Part shown: piece by piece, positions 36,701 to 45,377 of the stretch
Layout: every line of letters starts with the position of its first letter
Numbering within the stretch: the stretch's first letter is position 1
From: Lachnospiraceae bacterium
GTDB lineage: Bacteria; Bacillota; Clostridia; Lachnospirales; Lachnospiraceae
Direction: 5' to 3'
Length of the DNA: 46,043 nt
Assembly (NCBI GenBank): GCA_016282745.1
Contig: JAEELL010000102.1
Coordinates: 1 to 46,043 of the forward strand
The notes under the pieces: generated by a model
The model's database searches: none
What the model saw: the letters and a program-made list of their open reading frames with translations, nothing else
What the model was told of the DNA's origin: nothing
Position numbers and translations under genes: made by a program

Positions 36701-38975
36701 AATCTATGCAGGACTCGAGAGAGATACAGACGTTGCTATGGCAAAAGCAGAGACAGTTGCAAGAAATGAAGGAAAGAGCCAGGCAGAAATCGACAAGATG
36801 ATCAGAGAATATCCACATCAGGATACAGGTTGGCAGCATATTACATGGCCGTTCCTTTCACAGACAAATCCGGATCGTGCACTTAACTTGTTTAATACAC
36901 ATGCAAGTGAAGTACAAAGAACTGATACAGCAAACACATACTGGTTCATCAATGCAATGAAGGAACTTGGTGTTAAGACAACAGATATTGTTGCAACAGG
37001 CGATTGCTCAGCAGCAGTATACAACAAGAACGGTAAATATACAGCAGTGGTTTGGAACCCAACAAACGAGACAAAGGTTGTTAATTTCAAATCAAACGGT
37101 AACTATGTAGGAAAAGCTACAGTAGGAGCAAAAGCTCTTGTAAGCTTCGAAGTATTTAAAAACAGAAACTTTGATATTGTTCAGGCACAGACACCTGTAA
37201 TCTCAGTTCCAACAGGAACATATGATGATACAAAATATGTTGAGATTTCATCAGGAGCAGGAACAACTATCTACTACACAACAGATGGAACAAGACCAAC
37301 AAGAAACAGCAAAGTATACACAGGTGTGTTTGCAGTTTCAACCACAGCTACAGTAAAAGCAATTGCAGTAAAAGATGGAAACATTGATTCACCAATGGCA
37401 TCTAGCACAATTACAGTAAATGGTACTGCAGTATCAGGAAATGTTAACCTTGCTCAGGGCAAGAACGCAGTAGCTTCATCTGCTGAAAATGCATCAGTAG
37501 GTGCAGACAAGGCATTTGACAATGACAAGAGCACACGTTGGTCATCAGGCTTCAACGATAATGAGTCAATCTATGTTGATCTTGGAAGCAACAAGACAAT
37601 CAACAAAGTAGTACTTGATTGGGAAGCTTCATATGCATCAGCATACAAGATTCAGGTATCATCAAATGCAAACAACTGGCAGACAGTCTATGAGACATCT
37701 AACGGTAAGGGCGGAAAAGAAGAAATCGTATTCGATGCAATAACATGCAGATACGTTAGAATGCAGGGCGTTAAGAGAGCACTTGCATATGGATATTCAC
37801 TCTGGGAGATGGGAGTATATGAGGCTGCAAAAGTAAGCAACGTGGCATTCAGCCTTCCATCAGGAGCATACCAGGGTAACCAGACAATCAATATTAACTG
37901 TGCAACAAAGGGTGTTGAAATCAGATACACAACAGATGGTTCTACACCAAACGCAAATTCAAAACTCTACATTCCTGGAATCAAGATTAACCAGACAACA
38001 ACAATCAAAGCAATCGCATACAGAAAAGGAATGATAGAATCAGGAGTTGTAACAGCAACATACACAATCAACGGTGGTTCAGAACTTCCAACAGAGCCTC
38101 CAACAGAAACTCCAACACAGCCGGGAACAAATCCTGGTGATGGTGTTAATATTGCACAGGGCAAACAGGTAATAGCATCAGGAACAGAGAATGATGCAAT
38201 GGCAGCTGCAAACGCAGTTGACGGAAATGATGGAACAAGATGGTCATCAAATTTCGCAGACAATGCATGGATTACAGTTGATCTTGGAGCAACATATTCA
38301 GTAAACAAAGTTGCAATCAAATGGGAAGCAGCTTATGGAAAGAACTACAGAATCCAGACATCAACAAATGGAACAAACTTCACAACAGTTAAGACTATAA
38401 ATGGTTCAGACGGTGGAGATGACGAAATAACATTTGACGCAACAAATGCAAGATACGTTAGAATGCAGGGTGTTGAGAGAGCGCTTCCATACGGATATTC
38501 AATTTGGGAAATGAAAGTATACGCAAGCGGTTCACAGACAGGCGGCTCAGGCGAACCTGAGACAACAACACAGGCTAATAACGGAAATTACAGAAAACTC
38601 GCAGTTTCAAATGCTACAGCATCAGGCGTAGAAAATGCAGCAATGGCAGCAGCAAATGCAGTTGATGGAAACACAGGAACAAGATGGTCATCAAACTTTG
38701 CAGACAATGCATGGATTACATTTGACCTTGGAGCAACATATTCAGTAGACAAACTCGTCCTTAACTGGGAAGGAGCTTACGGTGAAAGTTATGACATCTA
38801 TGTTTCAACAGACGGAAATAACTTCACAAAAGTTAAGAGCCTTACAGGAATGAAAGGTGGAGTAGACACAGTAACATTTAACGCAACAAATGCAAGATAT
38901 GTAAAACTTCAGGGTGTTCACAGAGGACTTCCATACGGATACTCACTCTGGGAAGCAGAAGTTTGGGGCAGATAA
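33786..38975 (+). CDS. Secreted GH81 endo-beta-1,3-glucanase with five F5/8C modules
   Basis: 1729 residues. A signal peptide (about 1-42) is followed by two discoidin (F5/8 type C, CBM32-like) modules (about 45-175 and 190-330) and a GH81 catalytic domain (about 335-1130). GH81 landmarks are PIDSNDWWQSS, ENWGTLFYKNSEFGANS with D792 in the DHH motif, EGHSWAGG, and NNQESASES with E867 and E871. Then come a chitobiase C-terminal-like domain (~1138-1215), F5/8C (~1220-1355), a second chitobiase-like domain (~1357-1428), a Pro/Thr linker, and two F5/8C modules (~1453-1583 and ~1600-1729). It cleaves beta-1,3-glucans of fungi, yeast or cereals outside the cell. The last two modules are nearly identical in DNA. 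Confidence 0.95.
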   Translation: MMIKTRKRRTLASKTMSGVLAATMVVGMMPTFSGNVDNVNAAANDPYAVSVGRMVYASSSVGNSDPAYAVDGSTSTRWESAWDNATEWMYVDLGKVTQITGVNLYWEGAFAKAYNIQVSNDENNWSQVYNTTTSNGGNQKLNINTSARYVRINMTEKQLPAYGYSLYEFEVMGLDGITKRPVDYGTNIAQGKNVSASSLRDIWWMYDDNGVIDQTSVLAQNAIDGKDNTHWTSGQEDKQWITVDLGRNYTIGRVVLDWESDAGKIYDIQVSTDGNNFTTLYRQTRGHAFETADIPLYATARYVRMYGYTRVESGSGFSLKEFKVYEYKNGDARPTYSIPALPQSHMKYYKKGNLISNDMYLEQAKLPVYIDGNLSAPIDSNDWWQSSLINKFGNPMSTLPFKTKFSTKGLSVTTTTEGWLPTMGPTDVNVSVVTENEVDFSIMPENLDTATACDKVVAYSDYAVTLGLYDDTHQAMKATFVKGSPYIFTEYGDTRTVYLSAPALAEIYNGAGNTILTNNLDAVTADHIGIKIVDSDNKNRTKTSETNYCLTVPEGTVFKKIGNYIKITFPGANGYMSIATMTNKNQIGTFFAHGYAFPTDTNVTYDYDENQSVVKSYYTVTTNLKRGGFSNETIQCMLPHQWKHSTDDNGSFATFTSVRGDMKAVVKNQFQTSATFAGLLPTFATPSNNDFDSQALLAYLSQLDDATKNLNPAGDAYWEGKNLHPLGMGVLMADQIGETELRDAFLKRIKKILVNWFTYDGPDDVSYFIYNENWGTLFYKNSEFGANSAICDHHFTYGYFMFAATVLATYDQEFYNDYKDMIELLIRDYANPSDTDNEYCRFRAYDLYEGHSWAGGYADNDSGNNQESASESLFSWVSMYLWGVLTQNDAYRDAGVFGFSNEMEAVEQYWFDYDKDNWINDWPYEVVGQVYGSINFYGTFFGGQPLYVYGIQWLPISEYLTYYGMNQSRCAEIYAGLERDTDVAMAKAETVARNEGKSQAEIDKMIREYPHQDTGWQHITWPFLSQTNPDRALNLFNTHASEVQRTDTANTYWFINAMKELGVKTTDIVATGDCSAAVYNKNGKYTAVVWNPTNETKVVNFKSNGNYVGKATVGAKALVSFEVFKNRNFDIVQAQTPVISVPTGTYDDTKYVEISSGAGTTIYYTTDGTRPTRNSKVYTGVFAVSTTATVKAIAVKDGNIDSPMASSTITVNGTAVSGNVNLAQGKNAVASSAENASVGADKAFDNDKSTRWSSGFNDNESIYVDLGSNKTINKVVLDWEASYASAYKIQVSSNANNWQTVYETSNGKGGKEEIVFDAITCRYVRMQGVKRALAYGYSLWEMGVYEAAKVSNVAFSLPSGAYQGNQTININCATKGVEIRYTTDGSTPNANSKLYIPGIKINQTTTIKAIAYRKGMIESGVVTATYTINGGSELPTEPPTETPTQPGTNPGDGVNIAQGKQVIASGTENDAMAAANAVDGNDGTRWSSNFADNAWITVDLGATYSVNKVAIKWEAAYGKNYRIQTSTNGTNFTTVKTINGSDGGDDEITFDATNARYVRMQGVERALPYGYSIWEMKVYASGSQTGGSGEPETTTQANNGNYRKLAVSNATASGVENAAMAAANAVDGNTGTRWSSNFADNAWITFDLGATYSVDKLVLNWEGAYGESYDIYVSTDGNNFTKVKSLTGMKGGVDTVTFNATNARYVKLQGVHRGLPYGYSLWEAEVWGR

Positions 38976-38987
38976 TTAAAATGTGGA

Positions 38988-39068
38988 AATTATAAGTTAT
39001 TACAAAACGTAGATAATTATAGGTTATTATAAAGCGTAGATAATTATATGTTGTTATAAAGCATAGTG
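38988..39068. repeat. 27-bp tandem repeat after the GH81 gene
   Basis: Three copies (38988-39014, 39015-39041, 39042-39068) of a unit containing AATTATAGGTTATTATAAAG and ending in CGTAGAT, with moderate divergence. It begins 13 bases past the stop. Confidence 0.9.
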
Positions 39069-39197
39069 AGTTATATGGAAGCATAGAAAGGAGATTGTGT
39101 AAGAAAAATAATAACTGAATAAAAATGATAATTGAAGAAAAATGAATCTGAGTTCCAAGGAAGTTCCATGGAGTGAAGTCATAAAATCAAAGGCGGG

Positions 39198-39268
39198 AGT
39201 CTTTACACTACGATGATATGAAAATATCTTACCGTGAGGTCTGAAAAAGGGGTAGTAGTGTAAAGACT
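39198..39268. promoter_or_regulatory. Structured element between GH81 and the Cas12a locus
   Basis: A perfect 14-bp stem AGTCTTTACACTAC (39198-39211) / GTAGTGTAAAGACT (39255-39268) closes a 43-base interior that contains a GATAT-GAAA-ATATC hairpin. It is followed by TTCTGTTGTTG. It could be a terminator or a structured RNA; no known riboswitch consensus is visible. The rest of 39069-39530 has no gene. Confidence 0.55.
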
Positions 39269-39415
39269 TCTGTTGTTGTGTGCGAAAGAATTGCAGAATT
39301 GTTTTTAAGAATTAGCTTTTTTGAAAGAAAACAGAAGAAATTTGAAAGTTAATTTGATATAATAAATAGTAATTAGTAGTGGTCGGAATAATTGAATACA
39401 ATGTAGTTGCAAGCA

Positions 39416-39443
39416 AAATCTGGCGTTCATTTAAAGATATACG
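39416..39443 (+). repeat. Leader-like motif upstream of cas12a
   Basis: AAATCTG, three bases, TTC, then ATTTAAAGATATA and CGT. The same motif (AAATCTG, four bases, TTA, ATTTAAAGATATA, GGT) lies at 45254-45283 in the CRISPR leader, in the same orientation. Similarity continues weakly to CTAGT. Confidence 0.6.
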
Positions 39444-39529
39444 TTTGTAAAAGTAAAGGCTAGTTTGAAAGAATAGTTGTAGAGAAAAACATGCAATTAA
39501 AAATATATTTTCCGTGTTTTTTGTATATT

Positions 39530-39573
39530 ATAACACAATATATGTACTTATTTTGGGACATATATTGTGTTAT
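39530..39573. promoter_or_regulatory. 16-bp-arm palindrome before cas12a
   Basis: Arms ATAACACAATATATGT (39530-39545) and ACATATATTGTGTTAT (39558-39573) are perfectly complementary around a 12-base spacer, about 90 bases before the cas12a start. No T run follows, so an operator near the cas promoter seems likelier than a terminator. Nearby -10-like sequences (TATGAT, GATAAT) overlap the right arm and its edge. Confidence 0.65.
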
Positions 39574-39660
39574 GATAATAATGAAATATGAAATAGACTT
39601 AAAATGAAAAAAGTGATCAAAAGCTGTTAATTAAAAGAAAATGAACGGAGGCAAAAAAGT

Positions 39661-42600
39661 ATGAAGAAAATTGATTGTTTTACAAATTGTTATAGCTTAA
39701 GTAAGACTTTAAGATTTAAATTGATTCCTGTAGGAAAGACTCAAGAAAAAATTGATGAGAAAAGACTGATTGCGGAAGATGAGAAAAGAGCAGAAGACTA
39801 TAAAAGAGCAAAAAAAATAATAGATAGATATCATATTTATTTTATCAATAAAGTGCTAAAAAATGTTAGAATACAGCAATTATTGAGGTATGAAGAATTA
39901 TTTGCAATTAATAATAAGGATGACGGGGTAAAAAATGAATTACTTAAATTAGAAATGGAGATGAGAAAAAGTATTTCGAATGCATTCAAAAAGGATGATG
40001 AATACAAATTTTTATTTAAGAAGGAAATTATAGAAAAGATATTACCGGAATTTTTGGTAAACGAAGAAGAAAAACAAATAATCAATTCGTTTAAAGGTTT
40101 TTCTACTGCATTTAGAGGATATCAAGAAAATAGAGCAAATTTATATACAGACGAGGAAATTTCTTCAAGTATTGCATATAGATTGATTAATGAAAATTTA
40201 CCTAAGTTTATTTCGAATAAACAAATCTTTAATTCGATTTCGTCAATAATTACAGAGGAAGAAATTGAAAAGATAAATCAGGAGATACTTGGTAATAATT
40301 ATAGTGTTGATGATTTCTTTACTCTGGATTTTTTTGATTTTGTTTTGACGCAGGATGGTATAGATACATATAATGCAATTATTGGTGGAATCACGAAAGA
40401 GGATGGAACGAAAGTAAAAGGTTTAAATGAATATATCAATTTATTTAATCAGAAAAATAAACAGAGAAATCCTAAATTGAAGTTTTTGTATAAACAGGTT
40501 TTAACTGAATCGATGAGCAAGTCGTTTATAATAGATAGTTTTTCAAATGATGATGAAGTCCTAGACGCACTAAGGATATATTTTGATAAAACTAGTGATA
40601 TTATGCAAGCAATTAGTTTATTAAAAAAAATCTGTAGTAATCATAAGGATTATCATAAAGATGGAATTTATATAAAAAGTGGATTGGCAATTACAACATT
40701 ATCGAATGATGCTTTTGATTCGTGGAGCGTTATTAGAGATAAATGGAATGAAAAATATGATCTGATTAACATGAAAAACACTATAAAAAATTTGGAAAAA
40801 TATAATGCAAAAAGAGATTCAGAATATAAAAAGATAGATAGTTTTTCAATAGAAGATATAGAAGATATTGTTGGATGTGATGTAGATTTAATTACTGTTA
40901 TCACAGGTAAAATAGATGCATTAATAAATATATATGATAATAATTATAGTGAAGCAGTAAATATACTGGAAGATGAATTCCATCAAACTATGAAATTGCA
41001 GAAAGATGAAAAAACAATAGAAATAATCAAAAAATTGTTAGATTCGGTGAAAGATATTGAAAAGTACATTAAGCCTCTTGTTGGTACAGGAAAAGAAGGA
41101 AACAGAGATGAGTTCTTTTACTCAGAATTTGAAAGTGCGCTACATAAAATAGAGAGTATTGATAATCTATACAACAAAGTTAGAAACTATGTTACCAAAG
41201 ATGCGTTTTCTAAAGAAAAATTCAAATTGTATTTTCAAAATCCGCAGTTTATGGGTGGTTGGGACAAAAATAAAGAGTCTGATTATAGAACGGCAATTCT
41301 TCGAAAGAACAATAATTATTATTTGGCAGTTATGGATAAATCAAATTCAAAATGCTTACAAAATATTAGTGCTTCAAATAGCGACCTTGAGAAGATGAAT
41401 TATATATTAATATCAGGTGCAAGTAAGAGTTTACCTCATGTATTCTTTTCAAAAAAATATTTGGATAATAATAATGTTGACGGTGAAATATTGCGAATCT
41501 ATCAGAATAAGACATTTATCAAAGGAGATTCGTTTAACCTAAGCGACTGTCATAAGATAATTGATTATTATAAAGCGGCAATTAGTAAACATTCATGGGG
41601 ACAGGATTTTGATTTCCATTTTAGTGAAACTGAGAAATATGAAGATATTAGTGGATTTTTTTCTGAAGTAGATGATATGGGATATAAATTGTCATTTGAA
41701 AAAGTATCAGAAGAAGAAATAGATATATTAATAGAGGCAGGAATACTGTATTTGTTCCAAATTTATAATAAGGACTTTTCTGAAAGGAGCCATGGAATGC
41801 CGAATTTGCATACGATGTATTTTAAGGCACTTTTTGACTCGCATAATAATGGAAAGATACGATTATGTGGTGGCGCGGAAATGTTTTTAAGAAGAGCTAG
41901 TGTAAACAAAGAAGAATTGGTAAAACATCCGGCAAACAAGGAAATGAAAAATAAGAATCCTGATAACCCAAAGAAAACTACAATTTTACCATATGATATC
42001 TATAAGGATAAACGTTACTCAGAAGACCAATATGAAATACATATTCCTATAAGTATTAATAAAATACCAGATAATAACATAAGAATAAACACTCAGGTGA
42101 GAAAACTGTTAAGAAATGATTCTAACCCATATGTTATAGGGATAGACAGAGGTGAGAGAAATTTACTGTATATTGTTGTGGTTGATGGTGAGGGAAATAT
42201 TATTGAACAAATATCATTAAACGAAATTGTTAATGAAACTAATGGTATAAAAATAACAACAGATTATCATAAAAAATTAGACACAAAAGAAAAGGAACGG
42301 TTAGCAGCTAGACAGAGTTGGAAGACGATTGAAAATATCAAAGAGTTAAAGGAGGGATATATTAGTCAGGTCATTCATAAAATATGCGAATTGGTATATA
42401 AATACGATGCAGTTATTGCATTGGAAGATTTAAATTCCGGATTTAAAAATAGCCGAATAAAAGTTGAAAAGCAGGTATACCAAAAATTTGAAAAGAAATT
42501 GATTGACAAACTTAATTATATGGTTGATAAAAAATACGAATATACTGCGAATGGTGGAGTAATTAATGGTTATCAGTTGACTAATAAATTTGAGAGCTTT

Positions 42601-43338
42601 AAAAAAATGGGAACTCAAAATGGAATAATGTTTTATATTCCAGCGTGGTTGACTAGTAAAATAGATCCTTCAACAGGATTTGTAAATCTCCTTAAAACAA
42701 AGTATGTCAGCATTAATGAAAGTAAAAAGTTTATCGAAAAAATAACTGGTATAAGATATGACACGAATGAAAAAATGTTTGTCTTTTCTGTTGATTATGA
42801 TAATTTTGAAAGAACTGCGGCTGATTATAAAAAGAAGTGGGAGATATATAGTTATGGCGACAGAGTAAGAATGTTTAGAAATAAAGATAAAAATAATGAG
42901 TTCGATTACGAAATAATAAATGTTACAGAGAAATTTATCAAATTATTTGAGGAATATGAAATAGATTTTTTTTCTGGAAAAGATATAAAGGAACAACTTT
43001 TAGCAATTGATGAAAAAGTATTTTTTGAAACATTTTTAGGGAATGTGACATTAATGTTGCAAATGAGAAATAGTATATCAGGAAGAACGGATGTGGATTA
43101 TTTGATTTCACCTGTTAAAAATGATAGAGGCGATTTTTACGATTCAAGAGATTTTCAGAAAATAGAAAGTGCCTATCTGCCTAAAGATGCAGACGCTAAT
43201 GGAGCATATAATATTGCGAGAAAGGTATTGTGGGCAATTGAGCAGTTTAAAAATGGACAAGAGGATGAATTGGATAAAGTAAAAATAGCTATATCCAATA
43301 AAGAATGGTTAGAATATGCACAAACGCATTTCAGATAG
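39661..43338 (+). CDS. cas12a: CRISPR-associated effector Cas12a (Cpf1), Type V-A
   Basis: 1225 residues, close in length and sequence to LbCas12a (1228). CGGAGG lies 11 bases before ATG. RuvC residues are D829 ([15 protein letters not shown]), E922 ([15 protein letters not shown]) and D1178 ([13 protein letters not shown]); the Nuc-domain Arg is R1136 ([14 protein letters not shown]). crRNA-processing residues are H756, K765 and K782 ([17 protein letters not shown], then YDIYKDKR). PAM-contact residues G532, K538 and Y542 ([13 protein letters not shown]) fall at the LbCas12a numbers, so a TTTV-type PAM is expected. It processes pre-crRNA and cuts target DNA with one RuvC site. REC lobe spans about 20-510. 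The gene is more AT-rich than the GH81 gene beside it. Confidence 0.98.
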   Translation: MKKIDCFTNCYSLSKTLRFKLIPVGKTQEKIDEKRLIAEDEKRAEDYKRAKKIIDRYHIYFINKVLKNVRIQQLLRYEELFAINNKDDGVKNELLKLEMEMRKSISNAFKKDDEYKFLFKKEIIEKILPEFLVNEEEKQIINSFKGFSTAFRGYQENRANLYTDEEISSSIAYRLINENLPKFISNKQIFNSISSIITEEEIEKINQEILGNNYSVDDFFTLDFFDFVLTQDGIDTYNAIIGGITKEDGTKVKGLNEYINLFNQKNKQRNPKLKFLYKQVLTESMSKSFIIDSFSNDDEVLDALRIYFDKTSDIMQAISLLKKICSNHKDYHKDGIYIKSGLAITTLSNDAFDSWSVIRDKWNEKYDLINMKNTIKNLEKYNAKRDSEYKKIDSFSIEDIEDIVGCDVDLITVITGKIDALINIYDNNYSEAVNILEDEFHQTMKLQKDEKTIEIIKKLLDSVKDIEKYIKPLVGTGKEGNRDEFFYSEFESALHKIESIDNLYNKVRNYVTKDAFSKEKFKLYFQNPQFMGGWDKNKESDYRTAILRKNNNYYLAVMDKSNSKCLQNISASNSDLEKMNYILISGASKSLPHVFFSKKYLDNNNVDGEILRIYQNKTFIKGDSFNLSDCHKIIDYYKAAISKHSWGQDFDFHFSETEKYEDISGFFSEVDDMGYKLSFEKVSEEEIDILIEAGILYLFQIYNKDFSERSHGMPNLHTMYFKALFDSHNNGKIRLCGGAEMFLRRASVNKEELVKHPANKEMKNKNPDNPKKTTILPYDIYKDKRYSEDQYEIHIPISINKIPDNNIRINTQVRKLLRNDSNPYVIGIDRGERNLLYIVVVDGEGNIIEQISLNEIVNETNGIKITTDYHKKLDTKEKERLAARQSWKTIENIKELKEGYISQVIHKICELVYKYDAVIALEDLNSGFKNSRIKVEKQVYQKFEKKLIDKLNYMVDKKYEYTANGGVINGYQLTNKFESFKKMGTQNGIMFYIPAWLTSKIDPSTGFVNLLKTKYVSINESKKFIEKITGIRYDTNEKMFVFSVDYDNFERTAADYKKKWEIYSYGDRVRMFRNKDKNNEFDYEIINVTEKFIKLFEEYEIDFFSGKDIKEQLLAIDEKVFFETFLGNVTLMLQMRNSISGRTDVDYLISPVKNDRGDFYDSRDFQKIESAYLPKDADANGAYNIARKVLWAIEQFKNGQEDELDKVKIAISNKEWLEYAQTHFR

Positions 43339-43347
43339 GGAGTGCAT

Positions 43348-43911
43348 ATGGATGATGCAATATTAATTACAGAATTGAATGATTTTATATTTTGTCCTAT
43401 TTCCATATATTTTCATAAGATGTATGGGAATATGGATAAAATGATGTATCAAACCTCAGATCAGCTTAACGGAACATCGGCACATGAAAGTATAGATGAA
43501 CATAATTATTCTTCAAGAAAAGATACTATTTCCTCACTAGATGTTTTTTGTGAAAAATATAATTTGATTGGAAAAATAGATATATACATTGGAAATAAAA
43601 AATTATTAGTAGAGAGAAAAAAAATAATAAGACAAGTATATGACGGATATGTTTTTCAACTATATGCACAGTACTTTTCCATGATTGAGATGGGATATGA
43701 AGTGAAAAAGATTAAATTGCATAGTATAGATGACAATAAATCTTATGATATAAAACTTCCGGAAGAAGATCCGATTATGTTTGAAAAGTTTGAACAAACG
43801 ATAGAGAAAATTAGAATGTTTGATATTGATAGCTTTATTCAAACAAATAGTGAAAAATGTAAGCGATGTATTTATGAACCAGCATGTGACAGAACATTAC
43901 TAACAAATTGA
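43348..43911 (+). CDS. cas4: CRISPR-associated exonuclease Cas4
   Basis: 187 residues; ATG 43348 has GGGAG five bases upstream, 9 bases after the cas12a stop, so translation is coupled. The Fe-S cluster cysteines are all present: C16 (FIFCPISIYFH) and C171, C174, C180 (CKRCIYEPAC). RecB-like nuclease residues are in IGKIDIYIG (Asp) and LLVERKKI (Glu and Lys), with the later YVFQLYAQ Gln/Tyr motif. Cas4 trims prespacers and selects those with a PAM for Cas1-Cas2 integration. Confidence 0.95.
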   Translation: MDDAILITELNDFIFCPISIYFHKMYGNMDKMMYQTSDQLNGTSAHESIDEHNYSSRKDTISSLDVFCEKYNLIGKIDIYIGNKKLLVERKKIIRQVYDGYVFQLYAQYFSMIEMGYEVKKIKLHSIDDNKSYDIKLPEEDPIMFEKFEQTIEKIRMFDIDSFIQTNSEKCKRCIYEPACDRTLLTN

Positions 43912-43926
43912 GAGAGGAGGGATTAT

Positions 43927-44940
43927 TTGTTAGATATCAATGATTTTGTTATGAAACAGATTATTGTTTTCCAACCTATGTCTGGAGATAAATTGTCATT
44001 CAAAAATCAAAATTTAATAATAAAAGACAAAAATGGAAAAACAAAGTATCAACATACATGCTATAGAATATTTATGCTTTTAATTATTGGTGATTGTAGT
44101 GTTACATCTGGGATAATTAGATTATCAAAAAAATATGGATTTTCAATTTGTTTTATGACGTATTCTTTTAGATTTTACTCAATATTGAGTTGCGGTTTGG
44201 AAGGGAATAATTATCTTCATAGAAAACAGTATTTTTATGAAGGAACAGAACTAGGGCGAATTATTATTTTGAATAAAATATGTAATCAGAGAGCGACGTT
44301 AAATAGGATAAGAAAGAAGAATGCTTATATATCAGAGGGGATAGATATTCTTGATACATATATAGATTATTTGAAAACAAACAAGCAATTAGAGCTTAAG
44401 ACTATATTAGGATATGAGGGAAATGCTTCAAAAGTATATTTTCCAAGGATATTTAGCAATGTATCGTGGAAAAAACGTAAACCTCGTATTAAATTTGATT
44501 ACATAAATAGTACATTAGACATTGGGTATACAATACTCTTCAATTTTATTGAATGTGTATTGAAAGTATATGATTTTGATGTTTATCAAGGAGTATTACA
44601 TACTAATTTTTATATGAGAAAATCATTGGTGTGTGATTTGATGGAACCATTTCGACCAATAATTGATTATAGAGTTAGAAAGGGTATTAATTTAGGGCAG
44701 TTCAAGGAAGATGATTTCACTGTTATTAATAATCAGTGGTGCTTAAAGTATAAGTTGTCTAATATATATGCAGGGATATTTATGGAGGATTTGTTAGAAA
44801 ACAAAGAGAGTATTTTTTTGTATGTCAGAGGGTACTATAGAGCTTTTATGAAAAGTAAAGGAGCAGAGGAGTTTCCATTTTTTAATATTGATGATAAGAA
44901 AATTACAATATGGAAATTGGAAGAAGAGGAAAGCGTATGA
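43927..44940 (+). CDS. cas1: CRISPR integrase Cas1
   Basis: 337 residues from TTG 43927, with GGAGG six bases upstream. Metal-site residues are E164 (LGYEGNASKVYF), H225 (GVLHTNFYMRKSLVCDLMEPFRP) and D237/E240 in the same block. The N-terminal beta domain and C-terminal helical domain are both full length. With Cas2 it inserts new spacers at the leader end of the array. Its last four bases overlap the cas2 start. Confidence 0.97.
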   Translation: MLDINDFVMKQIIVFQPMSGDKLSFKNQNLIIKDKNGKTKYQHTCYRIFMLLIIGDCSVTSGIIRLSKKYGFSICFMTYSFRFYSILSCGLEGNNYLHRKQYFYEGTELGRIIILNKICNQRATLNRIRKKNAYISEGIDILDTYIDYLKTNKQLELKTILGYEGNASKVYFPRIFSNVSWKKRKPRIKFDYINSTLDIGYTILFNFIECVLKVYDFDVYQGVLHTNFYMRKSLVCDLMEPFRPIIDYRVRKGINLGQFKEDDFTVINNQWCLKYKLSNIYAGIFMEDLLENKESIFLYVRGYYRAFMKSKGAEEFPFFNIDDKKITIWKLEEEESV

Positions 44941-45212
44941 TAATAGTAAGTTATGACATTTCAAATGATAAATTGAGAAATCATTTTTCTAAATTTTTGT
45001 GTAAATTTGGTAGAAGATTGCAGTATTCAGTATTTGAAATTGAAAATAGTGAAAAGATATTAAATAATATAATATCTGAAATTGATAATAATTATAAAAA
45101 AAGATTTACGCAGGAAGACAGCGTGATTATATTTAAATTGTCTACCTCGTGTAAAATAATACGATATGGATATGCAAAGAATGAAGAAAGTGGTTTGGTG
45201 ATTATCAGGTGA
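44937..45212 (+). CDS. cas2: CRISPR-associated Cas2
   Basis: 91 residues from ATG 44937, in an ATGA overlap with cas1. The ferredoxin-like fold start is clear (MIIVSYDISNDKLRNHFSKFL, with the conserved Asp at D7), followed by GRRLQYSVFEIE. It is the structural dimer of the Cas1-Cas2 integration complex. Confidence 0.96.
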   Translation: MIIVSYDISNDKLRNHFSKFLCKFGRRLQYSVFEIENSEKILNNIISEIDNNYKKRFTQEDSVIIFKLSTSCKIIRYGYAKNEESGLVIIR

Positions 45213-45377
45213 AAAATAAAATCAAGCACGAGTTCTTATGCAAGTGAAAGTGCAAATCTGAGTGTTAATTTAAAGATATAGGTATCTGACTAGTGAAAAA
45301 GAATTTTTATTTATATAATTTTAATAAATTTAATAGGTTGTTTAACAGTATCTTTTGTGGAAAATAACTGTGTACGA
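45213..45377 (+). promoter_or_regulatory. CRISPR leader
   Basis: 165 AT-rich bases between cas2 and the first repeat. They should hold the array promoter and the Cas1-Cas2 docking sequence. Two internal signals stand out: the motif shared with the cas12a upstream region (45254-45283) and an inverted degenerate copy of the repeat's 5' half (45275-45290). I see no consensus -35/-10 pair at good spacing. Confidence 0.75.
45275..45290 (-). repeat. Inverted degenerate half-repeat in the leader
   Basis: Read on the minus strand this is GTCAGATACCTATATC, matching the first 16 bases of the CRISPR repeat (GTTAGATACCTATATT) at 14 positions. It lies about 88 bases before the first repeat and is inverted relative to it. 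The crRNA handle half of the repeat is absent. Confidence 0.75.

Noticed and set aside
39069-39660. A tracrRNA for the CRISPR locus
   Set aside because: Cas12a processes its own crRNA, and I found no clear anti-repeat to the crRNA handle upstream of cas12a.
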